This document shows, one piece after another, positions 35,177 through 47,894 of a DNA stretch of 64,000 nucleotides (positions are counted from its first letter, which is position 1; every line of letters begins with the position of its first letter). This DNA comes from Megalopta genalis. Its lineage: Eukaryota; Arthropoda; Insecta; Hymenoptera; Halictidae. The stretch lies in assembly GCF_051020955.1 (NCBI RefSeq), contig NC_135013.1:30627302-30691301 (forward strand), read 5' to 3'. The translations under genes were made by a program, and so were the position numbers. The notes under the pieces are model-generated. The model saw nothing but the letters and a program-made list of their open reading frames with translations. It searched no databases and was not told where the DNA came from.

Positions 35177-37189
35177 TATTAATATATAATATATATTTTC
35201 GATTATTATTATTATTATTATCAATATTATTATATATATATCAATTATATTACCAATATCATATATATATATATATATTAATTATCTTAATATGCTCTCA
35301 ATTCGTATGTATGTATGTATATGTACATGTTGTTGTTGCCTCGCCGTTATCGGGTTGCCGTCGTTACGCGATAATTGCGCGTAAATATTAAAAGGGAAAC
35401 CGTGCGTGCGCTGTGGTCGCGAAACTGAGACCCCAACTCGAAGCAAAGCGCCAGAAAAAAATTGTGTACAGTAAATTCTCCCCGATTGTCCTTCATCTTG
35501 TAAGCAAATAAATGGACGATTTGAGAAGATATTTATTTTTAGAGTTGCGTAGATTTTTTTATAATCGTCGATCATCAGCAGCTATAGAAACGAGGCGCGA
35601 GGCTCGAATAATCGTATCTCCTCTTCCCAAATTGTCCATTTTTAATTACAAGCTGAAGGACTCAATTGGGGAGAATTTACCGTACAGCAGGGGTGGTCAA
35701 AGTGTCGCCCTCCTGCCTGATATTACCTAATTTTATATGAAATTTTTTGACTTATTTTTAGCTTTAAATTACTACTTTTCTTATGACCATCAAATTAAAA
35801 AAAAAAACAGGTCGCCTATAGTGATCAAAATTTTCACCCTGTCGTACAGTGAAATATGGATATGATTCTCTGATCGTTCAAACCACGCGAGGATGCTTCG
35901 ATTTGGCTTCGACCAAACCAAATTCGACCACTGCGAAGCCAAAAAGAACGAAAGGATCGCAGGTGTCCGAATTTTTGGACATCGAACTGCTCCGCGAAAC
36001 TTGCATTCCCGTGAGATCAAATGGATTTAGCTTAAAATTACTACTTTTCATATGACCACCTAATTAAAAAAAAAGAGAACAGGTCGCCCATAGTAATCAA
36101 AGTTCGGCCACCCCTGCCGTACAGTGAAATATGGATATAATTCTCTGATCGTTCAAACGGGGTTGCTTCGACTTGGCTTCGACCAAACCAAATTCGACCA
36201 CTACGAAGCCCAAAAGAATGAAAGGATCGCAGTTGTCCGAATTTTTGGACATCGAACTGCTCCGAGAAACTTGCATTTCCGAGAGATCAAATGGATTTAG
36301 CTTAAAATTACTACTTTTCATATGACCACCTAATTAAAAAAAAAGAGAACAGGTCGCCCATAGTAATCAAAGTTCGGCCACCCCTGCCGTACAGTGAAAT
36401 ATGGATATAATTCTCTGATCGTTCAAACGGGGTTGCTTCGACTTGGCTTCGACCAAACCAAATTCGACCACTACGAAGCCCAAAAGAATGAAATTATCGC
36501 AGTTGTCCGAATATTTTTGGACATCGAACTGCCTCGAGGAATTTCCATTTCCAAGAGATCGAATGGTCCAACGATCCTGGAACATGGCGGCCAGCAGGCC
36601 GACGTGTTGCGTCGATGCGCGCCGTGTATCGATCACGGTCGATCCGGTGTTTCGTAATCCGCCGGCAAAAAACGCGGGTCCGGGGTGAAGTTGGACGTGG
36701 CTGTCGCGGATCGGGACGAATGCGTTCGACCAAAGATGCGATTGCGGTCGCACGTGCGGACCTAGCGTACCACGTGAATGAATGGGAACGTGTGCCAGCG
36801 GTTGTGCCAGCGGTTGCGCGGGTTTTCTGTGCCTGTGTGCTGTGCGCGACCGTGTGCAGCGGAACGAGGAAAGAAGAAAGAAGAAGGAAGAACGGAAGGA
36901 AGAGACGCCGAGCAGCAGGAAAACGGGAGTAGCGGGAAGGGGAGCAGCTGGAGCGGGAGCGAGAGGGAAACGGACGGAGAGGGAAAGAGAGAGAAAGACG
37001 TGTTCGGCGCTCAAGGGAACGAGAGACAGAAAGAGAGAGGGAGAGAGAGAGAAAGAGAGGAAAAAAGGGAAACGAACGACGCGAGGCACATGGGTCTTGT
37101 ATCGAACGTAGCAACCACTACGTAGTCAAGGTCGGTCTTTGCCCCTAGCGTAAAGGGGCGTCCTCAGGATCTCTCTCTACCTCTCTTTT

Positions 37190-37237
<48 letters not shown>

Positions 37238-39846
37238 CCCTGGCTCCCGTAACTTCCTCCTTTCCGTGTAAATAAACGCGCGGCGAGTGGCACGCGCACG
37301 CGGCTCCGCGTTTTTAACAACGATCCCCGATACTCTCCGTTCCGCGATCTAGAATGTTCTTTCTCGATCATCTGAATCTCCCCGATGGAAACGAGACTAG
37401 GGTAGTGGAACCGGTTACTGTGATCCGACCAATTGTCATCGCGCCTCTGCTTTGTTTACGGCCGTGATTCGCTTTACAGTAATGTCTCTCTAATTGAGAG
37501 AGATGCACAGATTGATAAAAAACGTGGACAATTTGGGGAGAGGAGACACGATTATTCGAGCCTCGCGGTTTATTTTTATGGTTATAAATTATTCACAATT
37601 ATAAAAATGGGGGTGCAAGGCTCGAATAATCGTATCTCCTCTTCCCAAATTGTCCATTTTAGTGGACAATCTGAGTGTCAGTAAGGGAGACATTACTGTA
37701 TACGTTTTTGTCGATCGAGGCACGTTAGATTTTTTTGTATCGAAAAATGAACGAAATAAATTGGACACGTCTGAATCAATAAATAGATCAATAAATAAAT
37801 TAATAAACAAATTGTATAAATCAGGGGTGTCAAACTCAAAAGCAAACTTGGGCCATAATAATAAGTAAACGATGCTTAACTTTAGGTGGGCCGCAAAAAC
37901 AAAAATCAATGTTCATAGAAACAAATATTTTTATTTTGACTAGTACATTGTAATAAACACATATAAAGTTAAATTATTGTTTACTTATTATTGTTTTAAG
38001 TTTGACACACCCCTGGTATAAATCAATCAATAATAAATCAATCAATCGATAAATCGATCGCTAAATCAGTGAAAAATCAATCGATAAATCGAACACGTCT
38101 CTCTCGATAAATATAAAGTTAATCGACCTAGGGCACAGTAATTGGTCACCTCGACCGGCTCGGCCACCCTCTCGGTCGATCGCGCGAATCGTTTCTGCCT
38201 CGAATTCGATTTCGCGACGCGTTACTCAACCGCTCGCTTCTCGATCGCCCCGATCACGAAACAGCTAATCACGTGCGCTTCTGCGCACGTGATGGCCGCG
38301 GATAATGGAAATCCGCACGTGTGCGCGACTCCGATCGCCGTGCCGTGGATCAAACGCGCTGGTGGACGAATCGGATGAAAGAAAAAAAGAAAGTAAAAAA
38401 AACCAACGGACACGAAATTTCCAGAAATAGCTATCGATCGAGTTTCCAGTCGAAGCGATCGATCGAGGATCGACGCGCGTGCTCGCCGATCGCGGAAACA
38501 ATGGCGCGCGCGCGCGCGCGCTCGCGCGACCGGTCCCCGTCCCAAGAATTACGAATAGTTTATTTTTAGACCAGTTCGTCCGCGCTGTTAGATAGCGTTT
38601 TATTCAGCTGTTGTTGCTTGTTGTTGGTCGCAAAATATTCCTCCGCGAACGAACTCCGCCGTTCGCGGAGCGGTGCGCGCGCGGATCGATCGGCTCTCGT
38701 AAATAGGGGGACGCGCGAACGTGTTCCATTGACACACGGCCAGTAGTAGGAGTCATTCATGGTCAGACGAGCGTAGGAAGGACTAAATTGGATTCGCATT
38801 GGCTCGGGTAGAGTACGGCGAGAGCGTCGGCACGGCCGCCGGTGCCCCGCGTGTATTGAAATTCTGGTGGCGCGCGCGGGTTCTCGCAACACCGACGTAG
38901 CCCCGTCACCATTACGTAGATAATTTGAGAATTTCCACGGCGATCGTCTGTGCACCATGCAGCACTCGCGCGCGGAGTTCAGCGCAGCCGGAGGATTCGA
39001 AGGTGGCTTTTCTCGCCGCCGAGGCCGATAAATGGCCGCCGAACACAACGGTCCCGCGAAACGCGCCGCGGCCGCTGAATCGTCCAAGGTAATTAACCCT
39101 GAGACGGATGACTGATCGCCCCTCGGGCCGCGCCGTGAGTCAGGGGAAACACGTTCGTTAGCTCCGATTCACGTTCCAAGATATTACCATAACTAACGGA
39201 AAAGCTGTTTCCCGGACGAACGTGTCGGATTCTTCGCCGAATTCCGCGAACCGCCTTGTTTCCTTCGTGTCCAGGGCTTCTGCTACTTGTTCATCTTCTG
39301 TGGTATATTTTTCCTAATTTTTCTTCGGTTTGTGAGCAAAAGTGGAGAATTTGGGAAGAGGAGATACCGTTGTTCGAGCCTCGCGGCTCATTTTTATCGT
39401 TGCCGATTGTTAATAATTATAAAAACGGGGTGCGAGGCTCGGTTTAATCGTATTATCGAATAATCGTATTATTATAAGGCTCGAATATATCGAATAATCT
39501 TTCTCAAATTTATATCTCATTTTCTATCTTTTCTTCCCACTTTTGTTTACAAGCTGAAGGAAAATTCGGGAGAATTTATTGCAATCGTATCGCGTCAATT
39601 TCGCACCAAGAACCGATTAACCGAGGATAAAGATTTCAAGAAATACCCTTCGTTTTCTTCTCGATACGTGACGGAAGAAATTATAGAACTATAACAAATC
39701 TTTCGCTCCGTTAACCCTTTGGGAATGACAGCTTTCGATACGTACCCTTGCACACAGTATACATACGACAATTTAATCCCTCGCCGTACTTTAACGAGTC
39801 AGACTCGTGGTGCAGATTTTTAGTAATATTCTATTAAATACCAATG

Positions 39847-39878
<32 letters not shown>

Positions 39879-42800
39879 TTTTTCCGTTTCTTAAAGCCAG
39901 GATAAAATTCTGTCCTCTTGTGATCAATACTTTAATCATCCCAGTAAATGTAGACTCACGATAAATATAATTTTCTTTTCTTTTTTCAAAGAAATTATTA
40001 CAATCGAAAATGTGCTTATCATCTTAATTACGAAGAAAATAGTACGGCAAGGGGTTAATCGCGGCTTGCATACTTAAAATCACTTGGAAAACGGTATAAC
40101 TGTTCCAAAACTGGAGTAACTGACTCGAATATGTTTTTTTAGAAGCGACGATTTGATAAACAAAGATTAATATACTATTTTTAATTTCGCCGTTACTTAG
40201 AATCACGAGACAAATGAAGAACTCCCGTTTGTTATCTTCTTTACCCGAGCCTATAACGAAGATTTAGAAAATGCCTTTCGTAGGCCTCGGTAGCTTATGC
40301 GTATTCATTATGCTTATACAATTATGCTTATGCAAACTCGATGAGTTACTAAACGATTGCGTGAACTTTTAAATAATTCAGTTAACGTACACCGATGATA
40401 ACTTGTCCAAAATTGCGTGAGATCGTCGCGACGACTATAATCTATATATATAATAATAATATATATATATATATAATAATATATAATATATATATATATA
40501 TAATAATATATAATATATAATATTATATAATATATAATATCTATAATAATAATAATTTCTCATCAAATTCGCCGGTAGTGCCAAACTATTTTTAGATTCG
40601 GACGATTCACAGGCGCCAAAGATTAGTTTAATTTATAAAGCGAAGATTCATAGTAATTTTCAGTGACCTAAAAGTGGAAGGGACGAATGGTTTTCGAAAC
40701 GGGACGCGTAGGAAAAATCGTAATAGAACCGCGGCGAACTGTCTCCGAGTCGGCCGAGTCGAATCCGCATTGATATTCTGGAAGCCGGTCGATTAGCATC
40801 GGATCTATGGTCACCGAGAATAGAAGCGGAATAGCGTGGAATACAGTACCGAGGGCAGGCGCTTTCCTCTTGACTTTGCGGGTCCAAACCTCGAAGCAGT
40901 CCTCGAGCGCGAGGTTCCAGTGCTTGTCGAAGGCGGCCACGTATGCCTCCACGTGTCCCCTTATGCCGCTCGCGTTCCTGGTGTAGACCTTCGGCACAAA
41001 GGACGAGCGATTATTCCTTTTAAATCGTGGCGAGTCTTGTGTGTCGGACACCGGCAGCATCGCCATCGGTAGCAACGGCGGCGGCGGCGACAGGGAATAG
41101 GGAGACGGCGTCTCGCAACGCCGTTCCAGGTAAAGGGTTTGCGGCGCGAGAACGAAGGGACGGGGAGACAGTGGCGGTGACCCTCTCCTCTCCCTTCGCG
41201 TCCCGAGCTCTCGAAAATAAGCACGCAGCCAGCACGCATCCCCTCGATCCTTCTATTCCAGATCGTACGTGTTCGTACTCGCGATGCGCTGCGACGCGCC
41301 GCGAGTGCACCGTCCGCGTACTGGTTCCTCGTGGCTGTGTCGTTGATCGATGACTATGGCCGAGCGGGGGGCTAGCGGGGCGGCGGTCGGGGAGCGGCAA
41401 TTTTTTGCACGCACCCCGCCAGCGACACATGCATAATTTGTACGGGCTAATTGTACGGTTTTTGCGACGCGGCCGGAGGAACGGGAGAAAGGAGAAGAGG
41501 CCATTAGCGGCCGGCAATCGCGACAAATTGCCGGCGAGCGCCCCTCCGAGCCCCCTTTCTCTAAAAAACGCTCGTTTTCGGCGCGTCTTCGACACCGGGG
41601 CCCTCTCTTTTCCCTTTTGTCCGGCGAGAAATGCACCGGACTCGCAATCGGCGCCTCTCTCTCTCTCCGCTCGGCCACGCGCACGGATCTTCTGTTTTCG
41701 ATCGGGAAGCGAGAGGGATCTCCGCTTCTTCTTTCTTTTTTTCAGCCGAAGAAAGCGGCGATAGCCGCAGACTCACGCGATACCCCGTCCATTTTCCGCA
41801 CGACAGTCGCGTTAATGACGGTTCGCGCGGCCGTGTGTCTACGAGAAAACGAGGCGCGAGCCCGTTGTTTGTCGCGCAGATACCACGCGAGACAAGATAG
41901 CCGGCTGATACGCGGAAGTGCAGGCCGTGGCAAGGCCCCCTTCAATGCCTTTCGCACTGATATATACCCGGCTTTGTCGCAATGAAAACTAATTGCGTGA
42001 CTCCGACTCTGTGACTGGAGCTCTCGATCCCTCTCGGTCCCTCTCCGTTCCTCTCCGCTCCTTCTCCGTCCTTCTCCGCGAACTTTTCTCTCCGTCCCTC
42101 TTCGACGACCTCTGCTTCCACATCGCCTTGCTCCGCCGCGGATCCTCGAGCCAATCGATTTCGAGAGAATTAGGCTTTTTTTCCTTATCGTTCTCGGCGC
42201 GATCACGGCCGCTCGCTGCATGCACTCTGTGCACACCTGTCGACGTTCCGATCACTCGAAAGTGGAGAGCCGCGGCTATTGTTGTTTGGATCGCGGATTT
42301 TTACGCGATACAGCGATGTCTCTCTGATCGACGCTCGGATTGTGCCGAAAAATGGACAATTCGGGGAAGAGGAGATACTATTATTTGAGCCTTGCGACTC
42401 GTTTCCACTGATAAAGCGAGCCGCCAAATTGTCCATTTTATACCGAAAAGAGTGCTGTACATTATTCGGCACTTATTAACCCTTTGCACTCGAGTGGTGA
42501 CTCCGAGGCATCACGAAAATTGTTACACCACGTTCCAAGGTAATTTTTCTAATAACAAAGCTTACGTATAAAGAATTGTCAAAAGTCTAACTGTTGTATG
42601 AGTCACAGACTCAATTTCATATGCATAAAATGCACTTTGTCATTAAAATGAAAACACCATACATCGGGAAAGTTAATTTAAATTTACAGTCAATATGGCT
42701 TCGAGTGCAAAGGGTTAATACACAAATTACAGTAATGTCTCTCTAACTGACGCTCCAATTGTCCACGAAAATGGACAATTTTGGAAGATGAGATACGATT

Positions 42801-45800
42801 GTTCGATCCTTGCGGTTCATTTTTATAGTCACGAATTGTCGACAACTATAAAGACGAGCCGCAAGGCTCGAATTATCGTATCTTCTGTTCCCAAATTGTG
42901 CATTTTTGTGTACAAGCTCAGTGACAATTGGAGAGAATTTACTGTATACAGTGATGTTTCTCTAATTGACGCTCGGATAATTCGGCTGCGGGAGAAACGT
43001 TTTCCCGTTTGCGAAACGTAGAAAACACGTTTAACAAATAAGATTAAATAACAAGTACCAAGAATCGAATCTATTAATAAGATATGAGAACAATAATTTA
43101 TTATATCGTTCGTCCGTTGTCCATTAATTAAGCAAATTCTTCCTAATTCGCGCTCAAATCGTGCACAAAAATGGACAATCTTTTGTAAAGATGATACGAT
43201 TATTCGACTCGTTTGTTATAGCTGTTGACAATCGCTAACTATACATAGTATAGTTACTATAATATAGTATAGTATATATTATAGTTGTCATAGTATAGTA
43301 ATAATCATATCTCCTCCCCCAAAATGACCCATTTTTGTGCACAATCTATACTGTATACTATATTATAATATGGTATAGTATATATTATTACTTATTATTT
43401 ATATTATACTATGGTATGGTATAGTATATAGTTACTATAGTATAATAATAATCGTATCTCCTCCTCCCAAATGACCCATTTTTGTGCACAATTTATATTA
43501 TAGTATATTATACTATATTATAGCATTTATAGTACTATATTATATACTATATATATTATACTATATTATAGTATAGTATATAGTTACTATAGTGCAATAA
43601 TAATCGTATCTCCTCCTCCCAAATGACCCATTTTTGTGCACAATCTATATTATAGTATATTATACTATATTATAATATTTATAGTACTATATTATAGTAT
43701 AGTATATAGTATAGTATATAGTTACTATAGTGCAGTAATAATCCTATCTCCTCCCTGAAATGACCCATTTTTGTACATAATCTATATTATAGTATATTAT
43801 ACTATATTATAGTATATTTATAGTACTATATTATATACTATATATATTATACTATATTATAGTATATAGTTACTATAGTGCAGTAATAATCCTATCTCCT
43901 CCCTCAAATGACCCATTTTTGTGCACAATCTATACTATATACTATACTATAATATAGTATAGTGCATAGTATAGTTACTATAGTACAGTAACAATCGTAT
44001 CTCCTCCCACAAACAACCCACTTTTCTGCGCAATCCGAGCGCGAAATCAGATCGAATTCACCGTGAACGCCTAAAGAAGCGTTTCTTCCGCGAACAATTC
44101 CCCGTAATTTTTTTTTATCGGCCGTCCGCCCGTATCCGAGAATTATTGAAACGAAAGGACGATTTCGCGTCCGCGACGCCGCGCGAAAGCGTCCATCAAG
44201 GTTTCGAAACGCTTTTCCGTGCCTTGTACGATCGTCATTGGGTGTCTCGGCGCGTGTGTCATAGCGATCGTAGCGGAGGGACAGCCACCGCGCGGGGGAG
44301 AGGAAAGGGGGAGCCGGCTAGAGTCGATTCTAGGAGTCCTCAAGATTCCACGGAGGAATATATCCTTGCTGGTCCGGCAGGATCCGACGATTAACCGCGA
44401 AGGACGACCGCGTCGCTGTAGTCCGGCGTTCCGAGATTCGCTGGATCGCCGGCCCAAGGATCCCGTCGATCGTCGCCGACGAAAACCATGATCCAACTGC
44501 AAATAGGTTCTCGAGACCGCGGCGACGCTAATTTCCTTATTCAAGGCCCGCGCTCTCGAGCACACGCCTTGGGCATTAACATTTCCGTCGCGTCTCTTAA
44601 TTCGTTTATGCGCGTAATTGCGCCTCGAGATCCCCCACCCCCCTCCCCCCGCGAGCTGCTTCTTCTCCCCGTCGATTCCCTTCGAACGACGCTCATTATT
44701 CATCGAATATCCGAGCCACGGATCGCCAATCGGAGCATAGAAATCGACTCTCGCTTTTTTCTTCCTTCCCTTTCTTTTCTTTTTTTTTTCGTACATCGAT
44801 CCCGTGATTACAAACAGACCGGAAAACTCGGCGCCCGGAAGAACCGAGATCGCGATTCGCTACAGAAACGCAGAGGCGCGAATATCCTTTACGCGGGATC
44901 GATCCGCTCGGATTCCAATCGTTTCCCGGCGATCCTCACGCGGGCCCGCGGACGAGATTACGCGAGGCCGGGATCCCGAGGAAATCATAATAATAACGCA
45001 AACAACAATCCGTAACGAGCGTCGACGAGCAATAAGCACAGAACATGTATCCCGGACAACGGGAATAGGAGAGACGCGTAATGACGATCGTCGATTCCCA
45101 TCAGGCGCGTCCCATCTGTCGATCCTTCTCCTTTTTTTCCCCTCCCTCCATCCCCCCCGCGTTCACCGTTACGTAACCGTTCATTATCCGCGTTGCGTTA
45201 CGGCGGAACGCGCGCGTCGAAATCAAGCGGCAGACGGGTTTCTCGAACTGGTAACCGATCGACAGGGAGCCCCACAGGCCTCCGCTTTCTTCGCCGATTC
45301 AACGATCGAAGGACGATCGCCGTCCGTTCCGCGGCGATCGAAACGTTTTTCCGGATGCGCGTCGCCGAAGGTCGCGGATTAGGATCTCCTTTCCGTCAAG
45401 GACGCCGCGGGAAGAGCACCGCGCGCCGTCTTCTTCTTCTCCCGGCGGTGGCCGCGCGCGCGCGCGATTCAACGTCGTCGACCGGCGACGCGGATGAAAG
45501 TCAATGAAAGTAATTAGCCGGGCGAAAGGAGTTTAATTAGGAACTCTGGATCCCGCCTCGTTGAGAACGTCGAACCGCGGCGGCCGCTTCCGCAGGAAGA
45601 TCAATTGTATCAATTTAACGATTAGCTTTTTTCTCTCGCGGCACGTCGACGACTTCCAGCGAGCACGGACAAGCTTTATCGTCGTTGTCGCGTCGATTCG
45701 CAGACAATCGAGTTAAGCGACGGGAGAAAAATCGAGTCTCGGTTTCCTGATCGACTCCGCCGGGAGCGGCCGATTGTCTCTCCCCTTTTTAGGACGCCGG

Positions 45801-47818
45801 CACGCGACATTTCTCGCTCCGCGGAGAACCGCGGCTTCCTGCTTCCGAGCCGGGATCTGGTTCTCGCGATCCGCGAGACGACAGATCGCTAATTATGGAA
45901 GAAGGAAGTGCGAGCGGAAGGCTTTGTGAGCGGGGCCACAGGAAGCCGGTATTTTTCCTGGGTTCGAGATTCGCCGGGACGAGCCCGATTTCTCCTCGTT
46001 CCGCGCGACGGCCGTCCCGCCGGCGGAGAGGAAAGCAGCGGCGAAACGCGCGAAGACCTTGCTCCGTTGATTTATTTTCCGGCTAGGAGAAAAAACGTCG
46101 GCGTCGCGCGCCGATCTTTGTCGGCCGACCGATACGATCCAGAAACGTCTTCGCGTGATTTCATCGGATCGCCGCGATGATTCACGATGCGATACGACGT
46201 TGCGCTCGGTATGTATTTTGTTTCCTAGTCGAGAGTGAGGAGAATGCCGCGATGGATTCGCCTGGCCGAGCCGTCCTCCAGAGCTTTCTCGTTACGCAAT
46301 CGGTCGCTTGATGCACCGGTTCGTCTATCGCGCGCGCTCGCGTCCAGCCACCCTTGATCCTCCGAGCCGGCTCGCCGGCCGATCGCCTAACCGGTGGCAA
46401 ACTCGTTTTCGACGGGCCTTTTGCAGATCGCGGATAATTAGATCTAATGGTGTTCCGATCTCTCGCCGGCGAGAAATTGGAATTCGGCGACGATTTTCTC
46501 TAAATCTCTCGTTAAACTTCTCGTTTTATCAAATCGTGCCTTAATCGTGTCCGCGCGACGTGCGCGGAAGCTTAACCGTTTGCGTGCCAGATGGTTCTGA
46601 AAAAAACAGGATCGAAAAGAGCCGAAGAGCGCAATAGCGCTCCTTCGATTGTGTGTCGAGAAAAACCGAAGAGAGCAATAGCGCTCCTTCGATTATGTTT
46701 CGAAAAGCGCCGAAGAGCACAATAGCGCTTCTTCGATTATGTTTCGAAGAAAGCCGAAGAGCTCAATAGCGCTTCTTCGATCATGTGTCGAGAAAAACCG
46801 AAGAGAGCAATAGCGCTCCTTCGATTATGTTTCGAAGAAAGCCGAAGAGCGCAATAGTGCTCCTTCGATTATGTGTCGAGAAAAACCGAAGAGAGCAATA
46901 GCGCTCCTTCGATTATGTTTCGAAAAGCGCCGAAGAGCACAATAGCGCTTCTTCGATTATGTTTCGAAGAAAGCCAAAGAGCGCAATAGCGCTTCTTCGA
47001 TCATGTGTCGAAAAAAGCCGAAGAGCGCGATAGCACTCCTTCGATTATGTGTCGAAAAGCACTGAAGAGCGCAATAGCGCTCCTTCGATTATGTTTCGAA
47101 GAAAGCCGAAGAGCGCAATAGCGCTCCTTCGATTATGTGTCGAGAAAAGCCGTGAAACATAAAATAAAACGTTATGAATGAAAATATATATACTATTAAT
47201 TTAGAATAGGTAACAACAAAATGCAAATTGTCTGTCTCGGTCGAAAGACCGAGCACGTTCCGACAAATTTCGGGTGGGCCGTAAGTCGTCTGTTTCGGCC
47301 AAATGCCCTGGCTTTTCTCGACACGAAATCTGAAGAGCGCAAAAGTGGCTCGTGGTACGCAAACGGTTAACACTAAACCTACCACCAAGCAGTAATACTA
47401 ACTGGCATGTACTGCGCTTCACGAAAGCGAGAAGACCGAATTTATTTAGAATTTGCGTGAAGTTTTTAGTATAAAACTTGCTCCAATGGTATAACTTATT
47501 CAAGCGTTTTCCACGAAAGAGTCTCGGAACTTTGCAGAATTGCTAAATAAGAAAGCGGTCACTTTGACCGCGGTAGGTTTATTAGTGTTAAATTATGTGG
47601 CTGCGGTGTTCGTTCGGTCGGATCTAACTCTGTGAATTCAGAAGCGAATATATATATAATATATAATATAATTATACGGACGATTAAAACGTTCGGATTA
47701 TATTATATATAATTATATTATTAATTAATAATATTATATTAATAATATAATTATATATAATATAATCCGAACGTTTTAATCGTCCGAGCCTGCCGATGAT
47801 GCGTTCGCACTCTGTTTG

Positions 47819-47894
<76 letters not shown>

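Larger units (their letters stand above)
30993..40849 (-). other. Lsm11 intron (9.9 kb)
   Basis: The donor is at 40849 and the acceptor at 30993. It contains four more TTAA or MITE insertions, a hAT tandem array, a clean hAT MITE, a 103-bp GC-rich tandem repeat, several hundred bases of AT dinucleotides and CT tracts. Two possible plus-strand first exons (33.8-34.1 and 39.0 kb) lie antisense inside it. Confidence 0.7.

Noticed and set aside
36367..37114. Two overlapping minus frames over 200 codons
   Set aside because: They run across a tandem repeat and a GA-rich tract read in reverse; no protein signature.
44143..44796. 217-codon minus frame
   Set aside because: Low-complexity Lys/Arg stretches and no family resemblance.
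46611..47150. Regular repeats considered as a CRISPR array
   Set aside because: Units are contiguous with no unique spacers, lie inside a TTAA transposon, and the genome is eukaryotic.
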